Assembly (NCBI RefSeq): GCF_018812025.1
Contig: NC_063051.1
Span: 8,507,896-8,571,895, forward strand
DNA from: Megalobrama amblycephala
Lineage: Eukaryota > Chordata > Actinopteri > Cypriniformes > Xenocyprididae
Length of the DNA stretch: 64,000 nucleotides
Reading direction: 5' to 3'
The notes under the pieces are model-generated. The model was not told the origin of the DNA, did not search any database, and saw only the letters and a program-made list of their open reading frames with translations. Within the stretch, counting starts at the first letter, position 1; each line of letters opens with the position of its first letter. The position numbers and the translations under genes are program-made. Below, piece by piece: positions 35,030 to 46,761 of the stretch.

Positions 35030-35240
35030 CCGGTATTCCCTATGTTATGGGGACCCACAAGGATACCAGTAAATTTTGACCTTATAGGGACATTTTTTTT
35101 GATCCCCATGAGGAAAACAGCTTATAAATCATACTAAATGAGAGGTTTCTTTGATGGGTAGGTTTAGGGGTAGGGATAGTGTAGGAGGATAACATACAGT
35201 TTGTACAGTATAAAAAATCATTACATCTATGGAAAGATGT
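35029..35240 (+). repeat. Uninterrupted relative of the GGGGAC-ended repeat
   Basis: It contains TATGTTATGGGGACCC, AGCTTATAAATCATACTAAA, and TTTGATGGGTAGGTTTAGGG in one continuous piece, then TTGTACAGTATAAAAAATCA. It serves as the unoccupied comparison for the split copy at 12251-15613. The right terminus is degraded. Confidence 0.6.
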
Positions 35241-35307
35241 AGTGCATAAAACATGGAGTGTGCGTGTGTGTGTTTTGGAGTTGTACTCATAATGCTTGAA
35301 GATTCTT

Positions 35308-35332
35308 TTATTTATTTATTTATTTATTTATT
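35308..35332 (+). repeat. (TTTA)n microsatellite
   Basis: About six TTTA units. Confidence 0.9.
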
Positions 35333-35407
35333 GCCTGAAGTCAGCATCTTTCACAGGATTGGAGCATGTTGTCTCACCTCTCTTGTTGTGTCTGTCTATA
35401 TGTGTTT

Positions 35408-35411
<4 letters not shown>

Positions 35412-35488
<77 letters not shown>
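35412..35488 (+). repeat. (TA)n microsatellite
   Basis: An uninterrupted TA run of nearly 80 bp. It explains the Tyr-Ile repeat frames predicted here. Confidence 0.97.
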
Positions 35489-35491
<3 letters not shown>

Positions 35492-37738
35492 ATTAGGATT
35501 TCCATTTATATACCGTATATAAATATTTGAATAAATATTTTGTCAATGAGCCTGTTAATACGGCAATCTTTATATTGATTCATATTTCATATATAGTTCA
35601 TATTTATTACATTGGGTCCTCAGGTCTTCAAATCAGGATCAAGTCTTCACCCTGCACTTCCATGTAGTTTCCATAGGGGGAGACAGAGCGATTCTGATGG
35701 TACTCTCTCATCCCACTGGCCTTTGAGGTCTGTATCAATATTTACAGGCGATAATTCTACAAACACGCATGAACCTTCAGATAGCACTTCAGAGGAGTCA
35801 ATTTATATTTAGATTTTGGGAATTTGCAAATGCACACAGATTTTAAGAGCGTCTGAGTTACGTTTCTCTTCTTTGAACAGAACTTTTCTATCAGTCTAGC
35901 AGGGTTTAAGCTCTGTCTTCTTCATAAAAGCAATAAGAGCATAGATGTTTCCATATCTTGTTGAGCCAAGAGTCAGGAGGCGGGTCAATCCTGTTCAGCG
36001 GTACATTTAGATTTTTTTTTAATGCATATGCTAGCGTTGGAGTTTAAGGAAATATTTCTATAACAAGGAACACCAGTCTTTCAGAAATATGTTCTGTTCA
36101 AACTTTAATAGTTATGACTTGATTATTTACACAATGAGAAGAAAATGAACGTGACATTTTCAAGTTAGCCACTGTTTAGTGAGGGATTGACCTTTATATT
36201 GCTTCATAATGTTCCATATTTTTAAAAAAAATGGAATGTTTTAGAGTGAAACAAACCGACTAATACCACAAAACATCACATAATTCATAAAATTCATTGC
36301 TAATAATTACTGATGTTTGTGCAGTTTTTTTTCCGTACCAAAATTGTCACTTCCTTTACGATGATGCCATGGAAAGTGAAATTGATTATAAATTGATTAA
36401 TAATTAAAAATAAAACACATTTTTTTAAACATTTGATTAGAGAAAGCAAAAATTCTAGAAACACTTAGAATATTTGAACATGATACATGTAGAATATATA
36501 AAATATATTGAGAATTTTTGGGATAATTTCTATGTTAAAAGGGACATGACAAAATTGTCCAAATCTACTTAAACTGAAGTAGAAAATGTATTTATAGTTT
36601 ACCACTTGATCACGTAATTTTGATAAAAGTAAATTTAAATTTCATCTTTAAAAAGTTTGAGTTTAACCAGGATATCACCCAGGATATTAAGAAATGTATG
36701 ATGGGGACATAAAAAACGAGAATGGCCGAGGTCAGGAAACTGTCTCTCTCTCCACCTGGTCTTACAGGGCGGATGATTGCTTCTAGTGCTGTATTAGAAG
36801 TGTGACAGGGGTTTGGTGTGAATCCCCAGCCATAAATCCCTCCAGTCAGAGAGTGAGAGAGAGAGAGGATGAGGGAGATTGAGAGAGTGAGAGATAGTAT
36901 GTCAAGTGCCACGCTTTAGGGGACTTTAATTAGGATTTGTCAGATTGGAAAAGCTAATGCCTCTCCCTGACTCCGACACGGATCAGAACAACTGGAGTGG
37001 GCTGAGAAGGAGAGAAAGAATAAATACTTGGAAATCAAATAAACTGCAAAATGGCCAACCGTCTCTCCAGAGAGCACAGGGAGGTTACGCTCGCTTCACT
37101 GGAGTGGAGAAATGTGGCAATGAAGAGGCATGCTTAGCTTTTCCACACACATTCTGAGACTGAGGGGAGATTACCATGCTCTGTAATGTTCTGTGAGGTT
37201 TATCACTCATTATTTGTTTCTATTCAAAGTAGGTAGCCAGCAGGGGTTTAGAGTAGACAAGCTCCATTTGAGCTACACTGAGAGTGGAACGACCCCGTCG
37301 AGTCCTCAGAGGAACCTAATCCAAGGTCATTTTGAGGATCGTGTGGTTGAGTTACATCAAAATCCCCCAAATCCCTCTGCAGCAATTTAGGGTCTCTCAA
37401 TCCAAGCTGACCCCTTTAGGTAAGCCAGAGACTAACCTGGATTGAAAGTAATATTCTTGTTGTCTACATCTTTCTGTGCTTAGTGCTTTGCTCTAAAACA
37501 CCACAAATCATGAAACTGTGTTAGCCCCTTTGAAACCGTCTACTGTCAATGCATCTTTTACATTTAAAAATGTTCAGATTTCTTTTGCATTAGACAAAAT
37601 ATCAATCCAAATAGTATCTACGGTACGGATACTGCTAGAACTTAATTTTTCTTATTTTTGCATGGTGTTTTAGTGGATATATTGGCTGTATTTTTATCTT
37701 TATTCTCGACATTATCTATTGTTTTATCATTTTATACC
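35489..37738. other. Non-coding stretch with a GA-rich patch
   Basis: A GA-rich purine tract lies at about 36847-36897. The segment 36900-37400 is less AT-rich and appears single-copy, with two unrecognised frames of 65-70 codons. I see no exon structure. The rest is AT-rich and featureless. Confidence 0.4.
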
Positions 37739-39868
37739 TGTAACGGTTCAAATTACTCACGGTTTTAGGGTCATGGTTTCGGTATGGTTCGGTAAGTGCT
37801 ATGTTCAGGGGAAAAAAGGACTACTGTCAAATAAAAACAAAGAAAATAAGAACAAATATTCAAATTACAAGCAACAGCACAAATAAATACAACAGAACAA
37901 AGATACAAATAAAATAAACAGTGCTTTTCTGGTTATTTAGGTAGGCCTGTCTAACAGTAGTTAGGTACAGAAATTGAATAGTAATCAAATGTAAAAGAAA
38001 TCAAATGTAAAATAAAGATTAATCATTAATAACATTACAAAAGCTATTCAATTAAGAGCAGTGAGAGATTTCCTTGTCTTTTGTTGTTTGATTAACATTA
38101 AAAAACACAGACAGCAGGAATATTAGGTCGCTGTCACTTTAAGACATAATGCGCAGATCCAAAATACTGATACTTACACACATGTGTTGTCCTTCTCGCA
38201 GAGATGTTCACGAGTCTTTTATCTGGAGTCCGAGTCAAGTCTGGAGTCTTTTGTCACGAGTCCGAGTCGAGTCTCGAGTCATTAAAAAAAATTCTCATAA
38301 TCAAATCCTATATTTTATCCTAGTTGTTTTATATAGACAAAACTGTATGGTATGATGTAAGGGATAATGTACATCCAGTTTGTTACTTTATAATCCATTA
38401 CAATGTACAAAACAGTCGTCCTGGCAACACGAGTAGTCATTTTCAATACAATCGCTAAACGGACACAAGATGGCACCAGTGAGTCACGGTTTGTTATACA
38501 GCTGTTTGTTATAGGCTACAGCTTCGTTGTTATTGACAACAGTCATTATCAGAAAATATAAAACTTCGCAATGTTTAAGAATGTCAATTGAAAACTCTAC
38601 ACATGCTGATTGTGATACATTAAAATATAAGCTTTAAGTAATAAATGGATTAACATCTCTTTCTATCTCTCTCTCTAATGGACACACATTAAGAAATAGA
38701 AAAGCTGCAAATAATACGAAAAGATTGATAAAATTTAGTGCTAGGTTTAAAGTCTAGATTTTTTTGTTCATATTTTAACAGGCTGGCAATTCAAATGAGC
38801 CATGCAGTTACACAACAGTATAATAGCTAGTTGTGTGAGTTAATGTGACTAACCTTTGTGGATGCAATGTCTCATAAAATTTGATGATGTTGTTCCGGTG
38901 TCTTTAATTGTTTTCCCACATTCTGTACGTCTAGCTGATCTGATGTGATAATAAACCCAAATGAAAGAACATATGTCACGGTGGCTCCCGTCATGTTGCA
39001 TGGGACTCTTATTATTATGACATTTTGGAGTTTATGCGCACGGACATACGTAATCAAATTCTACGACAGGCGTCCAATCTACCACGACACGCAAGGAAAT
39101 ATATGTGACGCAGATATTAGAAAACCATTTAAATACAACACAAATTCTTTATTTATTATATCAGTAGTTAAGGGTAAAAGACTTGAGTCGTTTTTAAAAT
39201 ATTCCAAGTCTTTTGTGCCGAGTCGAGTCAAGTCTGAAGTCATTTCAGGTCGAGTCCGAGTACGAGTCTCTAACTCGAGTGCCCATCTCTGCCTTCTCGA
39301 CTGTTTTTGTTTAGACGGACATGTCTAACTTAGACTTGAAAGAGAACACAATATTTGCGCACTGTCTGAGATGCAGCTTTCTATGTGCGCTCTTCAGATG
39401 CGTGCACACACAAATCTTCTCAGTTCTCACACAAATCATCTTTGCGAGTTCTCTTTCGCGTCTTCTTGTGCTTGAAAGTTTAAATTGGCAAGGCTTAGAT
39501 GAGTTTAGTTTAAACACAGATAGCAACGTGTGCTGTTCAGGTCTCACCTGCGCTCAAGCGTTACCAACACCTGGGTGATGACGGCGTAAAGGACTGCTCA
39601 TATTAGAGCACACGGCACTCCTATTGAACAAAGTGTACAATGAGTGACTATTTTGTCCATGTTTTTTTATCATCACTGTTGCAACGTATTGGGAAGCCAG
39701 AATGCGTATCCATCGACAGAAACATACATTAGCCAAATGTTAGTTTTATGTGTTGTTCTTTTCAACAAACCATATTATAGATGTGTCGTCAAATTTAAGA
39801 TGAAATGCGGTGTGAGTGCGTGCCGAACCGTAGGTGGAGAACGTGGGTTAGATTTTTTTACAGAGAAT
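37739..39868. mobile_element. Older hAT-like element, host of a second hAT-type insert
   Basis: The left end TGTAACGGTTCAAATTACTC and a GCCGAACCGTAGG block close to the right end match a cyprinid repeat with GGTTCGGT motifs. The flanks TTTATACC (37731-37738) and GTTATACC (39869-39876) match at seven of eight bases, consistent with an aged 8-bp duplication. The right terminus itself is diverged. It is split by the element at 38199-39291. No transposase frame is visible. Confidence 0.45.
38199..39291. mobile_element. 1.09-kb hAT-type element rich in GAGTC motifs, perfect 8-bp duplication
   Basis: It begins CAGAGATGTTCACGAGTC and ends ACTCGAGTGCCCATCTCTG. Identical octamers CCTTCTCG flank it at 38191-38198 and 39292-39299. 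Many GAGTC / GACTC repeats fill the first and last 100 bp and could be transposase-binding sites (inference). The centre is AT-rich and non-coding; the 127-codon frame at 38945-39328 crosses the element edge and is not a gene. Confidence 0.88.
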
Positions 39869-40611
39869 GTTATACCCCAGTAGAAGTCATCAAGGACGTT
39901 ATGGCCAACACATCACTTTGCTTTGCTTGTCTAGTAGGGGCTTGTGGATCTCTATCACCTTAGTTTGACTTAGTGATGTGTGTAAGTGTGTGTTGGTTGT
40001 GAAGTACAGTCATCTACTTGCAAACAGACTCTCAGACCACCCACTGATGTGGCAGACACTTCACTAAGCGCAAAGACACACATATTTGCCAAAAACATGC
40101 TGAGAAATCTCAAGAGCTGTACACACTGGAGAAATATAAACAACTAAGGAAAGAAACAACAGTAAGCATATTATTATTATTATTATTTTTTTTTATCAAA
40201 CTAATGGAACTATTAGCAAGTGGAAATCAGTCTTTTAGAAGTGTTATTTCCAGAGCTTTTTGCAACTTTTTATTATATGGGATACAGAGAGAGGGAATGG
40301 AGTTTGCACACATTTCAGGTAGATTTAAACTTGCATCTCCCAAGAGCATCTGTTTACTTACCTGTTAAAAAGATTTCTTAATGTTGTTTGATGCTTGGTA
40401 TACTTTATCTTCAATGTTTTTTTTTTTTTTTCTGAGCATATCAAAACAAATTGCAAATCTGTTTTCGATTCTAAGCTCATGTTTTTGATGTGAACTTTCC
40501 ACTTTCTTGCTGGAAACCTCATAAAATTACCATTTGAGACACTATCTGCAACAATTGTCACGTAGAGGCCCAAACGGGACATGACATTTGCATAAGCCAT
40601 GTGAAAGAACC
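39869..40611. other. Non-coding stretch, no feature seen
   Basis: It contains a short ATT run near 40170-40185. No gene or repeat edge was recognised. Confidence 0.4.
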
Positions 40612-40615
40612 TTAA

Positions 40616-41329
40616 AGGGTTAGTTCACCCAAAAATGAAAATTGTCATTAATTACTCACTCTCATGTCGTTCCAAACCCGTAAGACCTTCGTTCATCTTC
40701 AGAACACAAATGAAGATATTTTTGATGAAATCAGAGAGCTTTCTGTCCCTCCAGACAGCTACGCAACTACTTTGACACTGTAAAAAGTTATTCATAAAAC
40801 GAATCTATATGAATTGAACGGGTTAGTCCAAATTTTCTGAGGAGACAAGGCTTATATTCTCATATAAAAATTCATCAGGTCACACATCAATTGTAGTAAA
40901 TGGAAGCTCAAGCATGTTTGCGTGATGTTGAAGAACTATTGAGGTTCATTCTCGTGTTACACAGCATGTTTGAGCTTCTGCAAGAGGTTTGTTCTTGTGT
41001 GTCAAGCAGGTTTGGTTGAGCTTCTGTTTATGTTCACTGATCAATGTTTATATGTGAATATAAGCCTAAATTAAATGTTCATCATATAAAGTGATCGACT
41101 CTACAGAAAATTTGGACTAAACTGCTCAATTCATATGGATTCGTTTTACAATCTCTTTATGAACTTTTTGAACGTCAACGTGTCATTTGCGTAGCTTTCT
41201 ATGGAGGGACAGAAAGCTCTCAGATTTCATTAAAAATATCTTCATTTGTGTTCTGAAGATGAACAAAAGTCTTATGCATGAGGGTGAGTAATTAATGACA
41301 GAATTTTCATTTTTGGGTGAACTGACCCT
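40616..41329. mobile_element. Long-inverted-repeat element, GGGTTAGTTCACCC family
   Basis: The left end AGGGTTAGTTCACCCAAAAA is mirrored by TTTTTGGGTGAACTGACCCT. The inverted arms extend well over 150 bp, through GATATTTTTGATGAAATCAG and CATTTGTGTTCTGAAGATG. TTAA precedes the left end (40612-40615), but CAGT follows the right end, so a TTAA duplication is not confirmed. This is one of the commonest cyprinid repeats. No coding capacity. Confidence 0.75.
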
Positions 41330-41708
41330 CAGTCTTTACCTAGTTTTTGTGGATAACATCTCAACATCATAACATCTTGGCCTGATAATGTGTGTCTTGA
41401 CGAACAATGTTTGGTTCTGTAATCTTGCTGTGACCAAACTCTTGTCTGCCATTTGTGCCTGTGAGGGTTTTGGCTGCCATTAGAGTTCGTAACAGATGAG
41501 TGGGGTGTGTTCGCAGGTGCTGGTTGGCTCAGAGTAAGACATACAAAGGCTGGAGCCACATAGAACAAACAGAAACCTGATAATTGTCCAAATTTGTTCT
41601 CATTTGTCTTCTGGAACACAAGCCCTCAGGTGAATGTGGATGTATGCCTGCATACTAGTGATAGTCTCAGAATACTATATGGCATGTCCTGATTTTGTTG
41701 AGATAGAT
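41330..41708. other. Non-coding stretch, no feature seen
   Basis: A 96-codon minus-strand frame at 41329-41619 is unrecognised. Confidence 0.35.
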
Positions 41709-41949
41709 GTGTTCCTGGGTCAATATATTTTGTTGATCTTGGAACAACATTCTTTTTTTTAAAATGTAGTCTTTTCCCTACCCCTAAACCTAACCCTACC
41801 CATAAGTTATCCCTAAAATCAGAGGAAAATGGTAGGTGAATAACACTGATGTAGAAGCACCTAGCCCTGGTTGTAAGTCTAAACCTGACATAAACTGTAA
41901 ACTTGTCCCTCAAATCTGATTGGTTGATTGGAATGTTGATCCAGGAGCA
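41709..41949. mobile_element. 241-bp inverted-repeat element with CCTGGRTCAA ends
   Basis: TGTTCCTGGGTCAATATA at the left is mirrored by TGTTGATCCAGGAGCA at the right. The interior contains the cyprinid-typical CCCTACCCCTAAACCTAACC block. No target duplication is visible. Confidence 0.6.
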
Positions 41950-43059
41950 TTTTGTACTTGGTGAAATCACATTCTGCATACTGTATGTGCACATTTTTGT
42001 ACTCAAGACCCAATACATATATACATACACAATACATCAATTATAAAGCAGTTCTACGGAAGACAAAAGTGCCATTATTGTACCCAAGTCAGTTTAGTGT
42101 TGATCAGTGCAGTTATAATAACAACTGTCAGTGTTGCAAAGTTCATTAGAATTAGAAACGTCAAACTTCATTAGAATCAGAATTCTTTTGCATTTTATTT
42201 AAATTTAGAATTTGAAACAACTACCTTTTTTCATTTACATCAGAATTAAAGTTCAGTTTCCATTTGTATTTACTTTTAATTCAGAATTAGAAACAATTAA
42301 CTATAGTTGGACACCATTAGCATTTGAATTAAGATTTCAATGCTGATATGTTAATTTTTAAATAAATTAATTTAGATTTTTTTTTATCTCCCCCAAGGCC
42401 GCCCTAGATTCTGTTTAAGTACTTCAGTGGTGTGAAGTGATTAACTTTCCTGTGGGACTGCAAAGAAAATCGATGAACTTCAGCGTGTCCTTGAAATAAT
42501 GCTACTACATTCATATTACAAACATTATTAGTGGGGCTTGCAAAGGTAAGCATCTGTACTGTTAAGCAGACCTATTAAACGTAATTAAAAGTGTAACTCG
42601 TCCGACCCCATTTGTGTTATAGAAATGTTTGTAGAATGCTGGCTTAAATAATTAGCAATCAAACATTTAGTTTGTCTTCTTTCTCTTTCACTTTTCTTTG
42701 TCTTTGAGTCTTTCTCTCTCATTCAGCTTTGCTCTGCTTCTTTCCTGTCCTCTCTTCTCATTCACGCATATGTTCATGAAATGCTTCATTAGCTTCAGGA
42801 TCAAGGGAAAGTTCCACTTGAGAGAGAGTATCTTGAAAGATGTTTTAACAGCACATACACTGTTTTTGCATATTTGTTGTATAGTATAATAAAAAAATTA
42901 TCAGAGCATGCTGTGCAGAATACTCCCACAATGCAATGCACTTTACTTGACCTTCCATTTCCAGTGTGACAGATTCACCAGAACTGAAATCCACCACAAT
43001 TTTTCACTTAACTTTTAGCACTTTTTCTATGCAAAGTTGGTTTTAAAAGGCAAAACAAT
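41950..43059. other. Non-coding stretch, no feature seen
   Basis: AT-rich sequence with CT-rich patches near 42670-42740. There are no recognised repeats or exons. Confidence 0.4.
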
Positions 43060-43168
43060 ATTTTTATTTCTTAAATTATACCTGGGCAGTACTCCATGAA
43101 ATCATAATCGACAATCCTTTTTTATGAAAGATTGCCATATTTATTATAAATGATTTCGTTATCTTTAA

Positions 43169-43827
43169 AGGTGCAGGAAGCGATTTCTGAGAAACAATCC
43201 TTTCTTTGCTCTGCCCCCAAAATGCACCAACACGCAATTGCAAGAGTGGATGTCTCTTTATCAAAGCTGAAGCAAAGCAGAATAATTCTTCACAAAAAAT
43301 AAAGCGAAGATGGTGAACGAGCGACAAGGAAGAACAGAAAATGAACATACAGCACACAAGAGTATATACAAGCAAGCGTTCAGTGTTAGTCACCAGCAGC
43401 ACACCAGGTCCAGACAAATAGTGACACTCAGAAATGTCTTGTAACTATAGCTAACATTACAACAGCAGCATATTTTGGTTCTGTGAAACACAGCAAAACC
43501 AGTGTTACTGACAGCAGAAGCAACGCAAACACATTTTCAGGCCTTCCCACTTAGGTCTCTCCAGCGCTGGGAATCTTTTCTAATATTAACGCGAGTCCTA
43601 AAGCTCTTTCCTGATCATAACCGTTCTTTTTCCAGTGATATTCCTCTGACCTTTTCTCTGTTGTCTCTCAGCCATCTCTCTTTCTACAGTCTTTCTTCAA
43701 ATCTTCCCCTTGCTCACTCTCTGTCCTCCCCCATCATGAGTGGACACGCCCCCTACTGCTGATTGGCTACAAGTATGTTGTGGTGCTTGGTCTGATCTGT
43801 GTTTCTCAGAAATTGCTTACTGCACCT
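43169..43827. mobile_element. TTAA-flanked non-autonomous transposon, AGGTGCAGGAAGC family
   Basis: The left end AGGTGCAGGAAGCGATTTCT is mirrored by AGAAATTGCTTACTGCACCT. TTAA lies at 43165-43168 and 43828-43831. The latter TTAA is also the left flank of the next element. No transposase; the CT-rich plus-strand frame at 43502-43762 is chance. Confidence 0.82.
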
Positions 43828-43831
43828 TTAA

Positions 43832-44733
43832 AGGTGCCCTAGAATTAAAAATTGAATTTATCTTGGCATAGTTAAATAACAAGTGTTCAGTACATGGAAA
43901 TGACATGCAGTGAGTCTCAAACACTGTTGTTTCCTCCTTCTTATATAAATCTCATTTGTTTAAAAGACCTCTGACGAACAGGCGAATCTCAACATAACAC
44001 CGACTGTTACGTAACAGTCGGGGTGTACGCCCCCAATATTTGCATATGCCAGTTCATGTTCAAGCATTAGACAAAGGCAGGACGATTGGATGTGCACAGC
44101 TGAATCATCAGACTAGGTAAGCAAGCAAGGACAACAGCGAAAAATGGCAGATGGAGCAATAATAACTGACATGATCCATGATATCATGATATTTTTAGTG
44201 ATATTTGTAAATTGTTTCGTTAGCATGTTGCTAATGTACTGTTAAATGTGGTTAAAGTTACCATCGTTTCTTACTGTATTCACGGAGACAAGACTGTCGT
44301 TATTTTCATTTTTAAACACTTGCAGTCTGTATAATTCATAAACACAACAATCTCTCCAACAGTGTGTAATGTTAGCTTTAGCCACGGAGCACAGCCTCAA
44401 ACTCATTCAGAATCAAATGTAAACATCCAAATAAATACCATACTTACGCGATTAGACATGCTGCATGACGAACACTTTGTAAAGAACAATTTTGAGGGTT
44501 ATATTAGTTGTGTGAACTTTGTTTATGCTGTTAAAGGCAAGCGCGAGCTCCGTGATCATTTAAAGGGGACGCAGCCTAAAACGGCTCATATTTAATGATG
44601 CCCCAAAATAGGCAGTTAAAAAAATTAATAAAAAAAAAATCTATGGGGTATTTTGAGCTGAAACTTCACAAACACATTCAGGGGACACCTTAGACTTATA
44701 TTACATCTTTTAAAAAGACGTTCTACGGCACCT
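43832..44733 (+). mobile_element. AGGTGCC-family TTAA element, copy 5
   Basis: It starts AGGTGCCCTAGAATTAAAAA immediately after the shared TTAA (43828-43831) and ends CTACGGCACCT before TTAA (44734-44737). It has the same orientation as copy 1 and carries the cleanest version of the family palindrome (44000-44021, centre TGTTACGTAACA). It differs from copy 1 by small indels only. No coding capacity. Confidence 0.87.
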
Positions 44734-44768
44734 TTAATCACAATAACTTCCCCTCCCTCTTGCAACAA

Positions 44769-44874
44769 CTTCTCTTCTCTTCTCTTCTCTTCTCTTCTCT
44801 TCTCTTCTCTTCTCTTCTCTTCTCTTCTCTTCTCTTCTCTTCTCTTCTCTTCTCTTCTCTTCTCTTCTCTTCTC
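44769..44874 (+). repeat. (CTTCT)n pentanucleotide microsatellite
   Basis: About 21 perfect TTCTC units, a pyrimidine-only strand. The Arg-Glu-Lys repeat frames on the minus strand are its artefact, not a charged protein. Confidence 0.97.
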
Positions 44875-44990
44875 TGCTGACGTGTTTACTGGCATGAGGG
44901 CGGGACAACCTGTCACTCACATGAGATCCACCAATAGCAGGCCACAACCATCCAATCCATTCCCCAATGGGGAAGAAAAGACTTTTGCAA

Positions 44991-45267
44991 CTTCAATTTT
45001 AATGCCCATGTTAAACATGCAACTGCAATATGACAACTAATTTTTAAAAAAAAAAAAATTTAATTTTTGATTGATATTACTATCACCAATATAACAGATC
45101 AGATATGGAAAGTCAAGCTGAGCATTGCCTTTCGGGATACAGTACCTAGTCAGTATGAAGTATATGCTTTGAAAAAATGTGCCTACCTTGCACAGTATTC
45201 ATACTGTATACTGTATAAATAGCATGATAGAATGCCATTCTGAATGTAACCTATGCCAGACTTCTGA

Positions 45268-45305
<38 letters not shown>

Positions 45306-46726
45306 AAGGGAGATCCATCTCTGATTAAATCATGTTCCAGCTATCACACCACCTGTTCAACACGTCCTGACTCGCACACACCTCATTACCCCCAATATGG
45401 CCATTACATTGATTAATCACGAATGTTAATTGAAATATGGATCTAAAGCCTGCTACGTATAAATTAGAGCATTTAATGAGCATTAGCAGCAGTGGAAAAT
45501 GTCTCAGCAGTGTAAGATGCAGTGAAAGTGTGTGCCCCTTCTGTTTTTTTTTCACTGCAGAAATTATTTTTTAAATCCAGTATTTTTTTGTCTCATTTTT
45601 CTATAAAAGGTCTAAACGTCCTAAAGCGAAATGCATTCAGTAAATTAATGAGATATTAAGATTTTTTAAAAATGTCTAATTAAGTTTATTTTCTGACCTC
45701 ATTGGCCAGTTGTTTTTAACCACAATTCTAATGAAATTTTAGTGAGGTTTGTGTCTAAAAAGATATATATATATATTTTATGATCAGTTCCCTGAAAACA
45801 AGTCTCATTATTTTACAGCGTTTCTCCTCAAGAAAATATGTCTTGATTTAATGATGTTTCGATTATTATTATTATTATTATTATTATTTATTTATTTATT
45901 TTTTAAATGAAAAATAAGACAAAATCTATTCATTAAGAAAATTATTATTATTATTGGGAGGATTTAGTACTCAGAAGAGACTGAAGGGAGCACCACTTGT
46001 GTCCCCTCAAAAATAAGGCCATGATGCCCCTCCTTTTATAAATGTTTAAATGACTGGATAAATAATAATACAAAAATAATAATAATGCTGCAAGGCTCTT
46101 AAAATGTTGTATTGTTAAGATTATACACACTTTAGGTTATGGACTTTAAGTTGCATGTGGGTAAACATGCATGTGATTTGAGCTAGTGAGATATTGGATG
46201 GTGAAATATTTATGGTGCTCCTCAGGGTTGTTAAACAGCTGGACAGCAGCAAAATGAAAAAAAAAAAAAAAATGAGAAAACTATTGAGAGAAAAATGAAA
46301 GCGAATGGTTTTTTTTTTTTTTTTAATGTGACTTGTCTCATCTGATGAAAAAATATTACATTCACATTTGGGCCTCCTGTTTTAATTGCACACATGCACA
46401 CTCAATGATGATCACCTGTCATAAGCCTCATCTTATTAGAGTATCGGAGCTGGACAGAATAAATAACAGTGTGTGTGTGAGAAAGCTCCCACAGACCTTA
46501 ATTACCGCGGTAATGTAGCCAGAATTCCCATTTGTCTTGCTGTAATTCCAGAGCTGGAACCTGAGCGTATGTGTCATGAGACAACCAAGATTTACAAGTG
46601 CTCCTGATGGTCGAGGTGTAGATTTATTCACCACCGCACACATACACACTCTTACTCCGGACAATGAAAGTGTAATGCATCAGAGGCTGTAAGGCAAATG
46701 ACCCTGCTTATTACAAGTGGGAGTAT

Positions 46727-46761
<35 letters not shown>

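Larger units (their letters stand above)
43060..44990 (+). repeat. Older dispersed repeat split by two TTAA elements and a microsatellite
   Basis: The left flank (43118-43164, with TTTATTATAAATGATTT) and right flank (44880-44985, with GGGACAACCTGTCACTC) match consecutive blocks of the repeat at 16640-16865. In that copy the blocks are about 90 bp apart. Here they are separated by two transposons and a CTTCT array. Confidence 0.5.

Noticed and set aside
34894..35109. His-Thr repeat frame
   Set aside because: Artefact of the (GT)n array.
35253..35522. Frames with long Tyr-Ile repeats, resembling a membrane peptide
   Set aside because: They are translations of the (TA)n microsatellite.
40616..41329. 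TTAA duplication around the GGGTTAGTTCACCC element
   Set aside because: TTAA is present only on the left; the right flank is CAGT.
44734..44947. Minus-strand frames with repeated Arg-Glu-Lys, like a charged repeat protein
   Set aside because: They are translations of the (CTTCT)n microsatellite.
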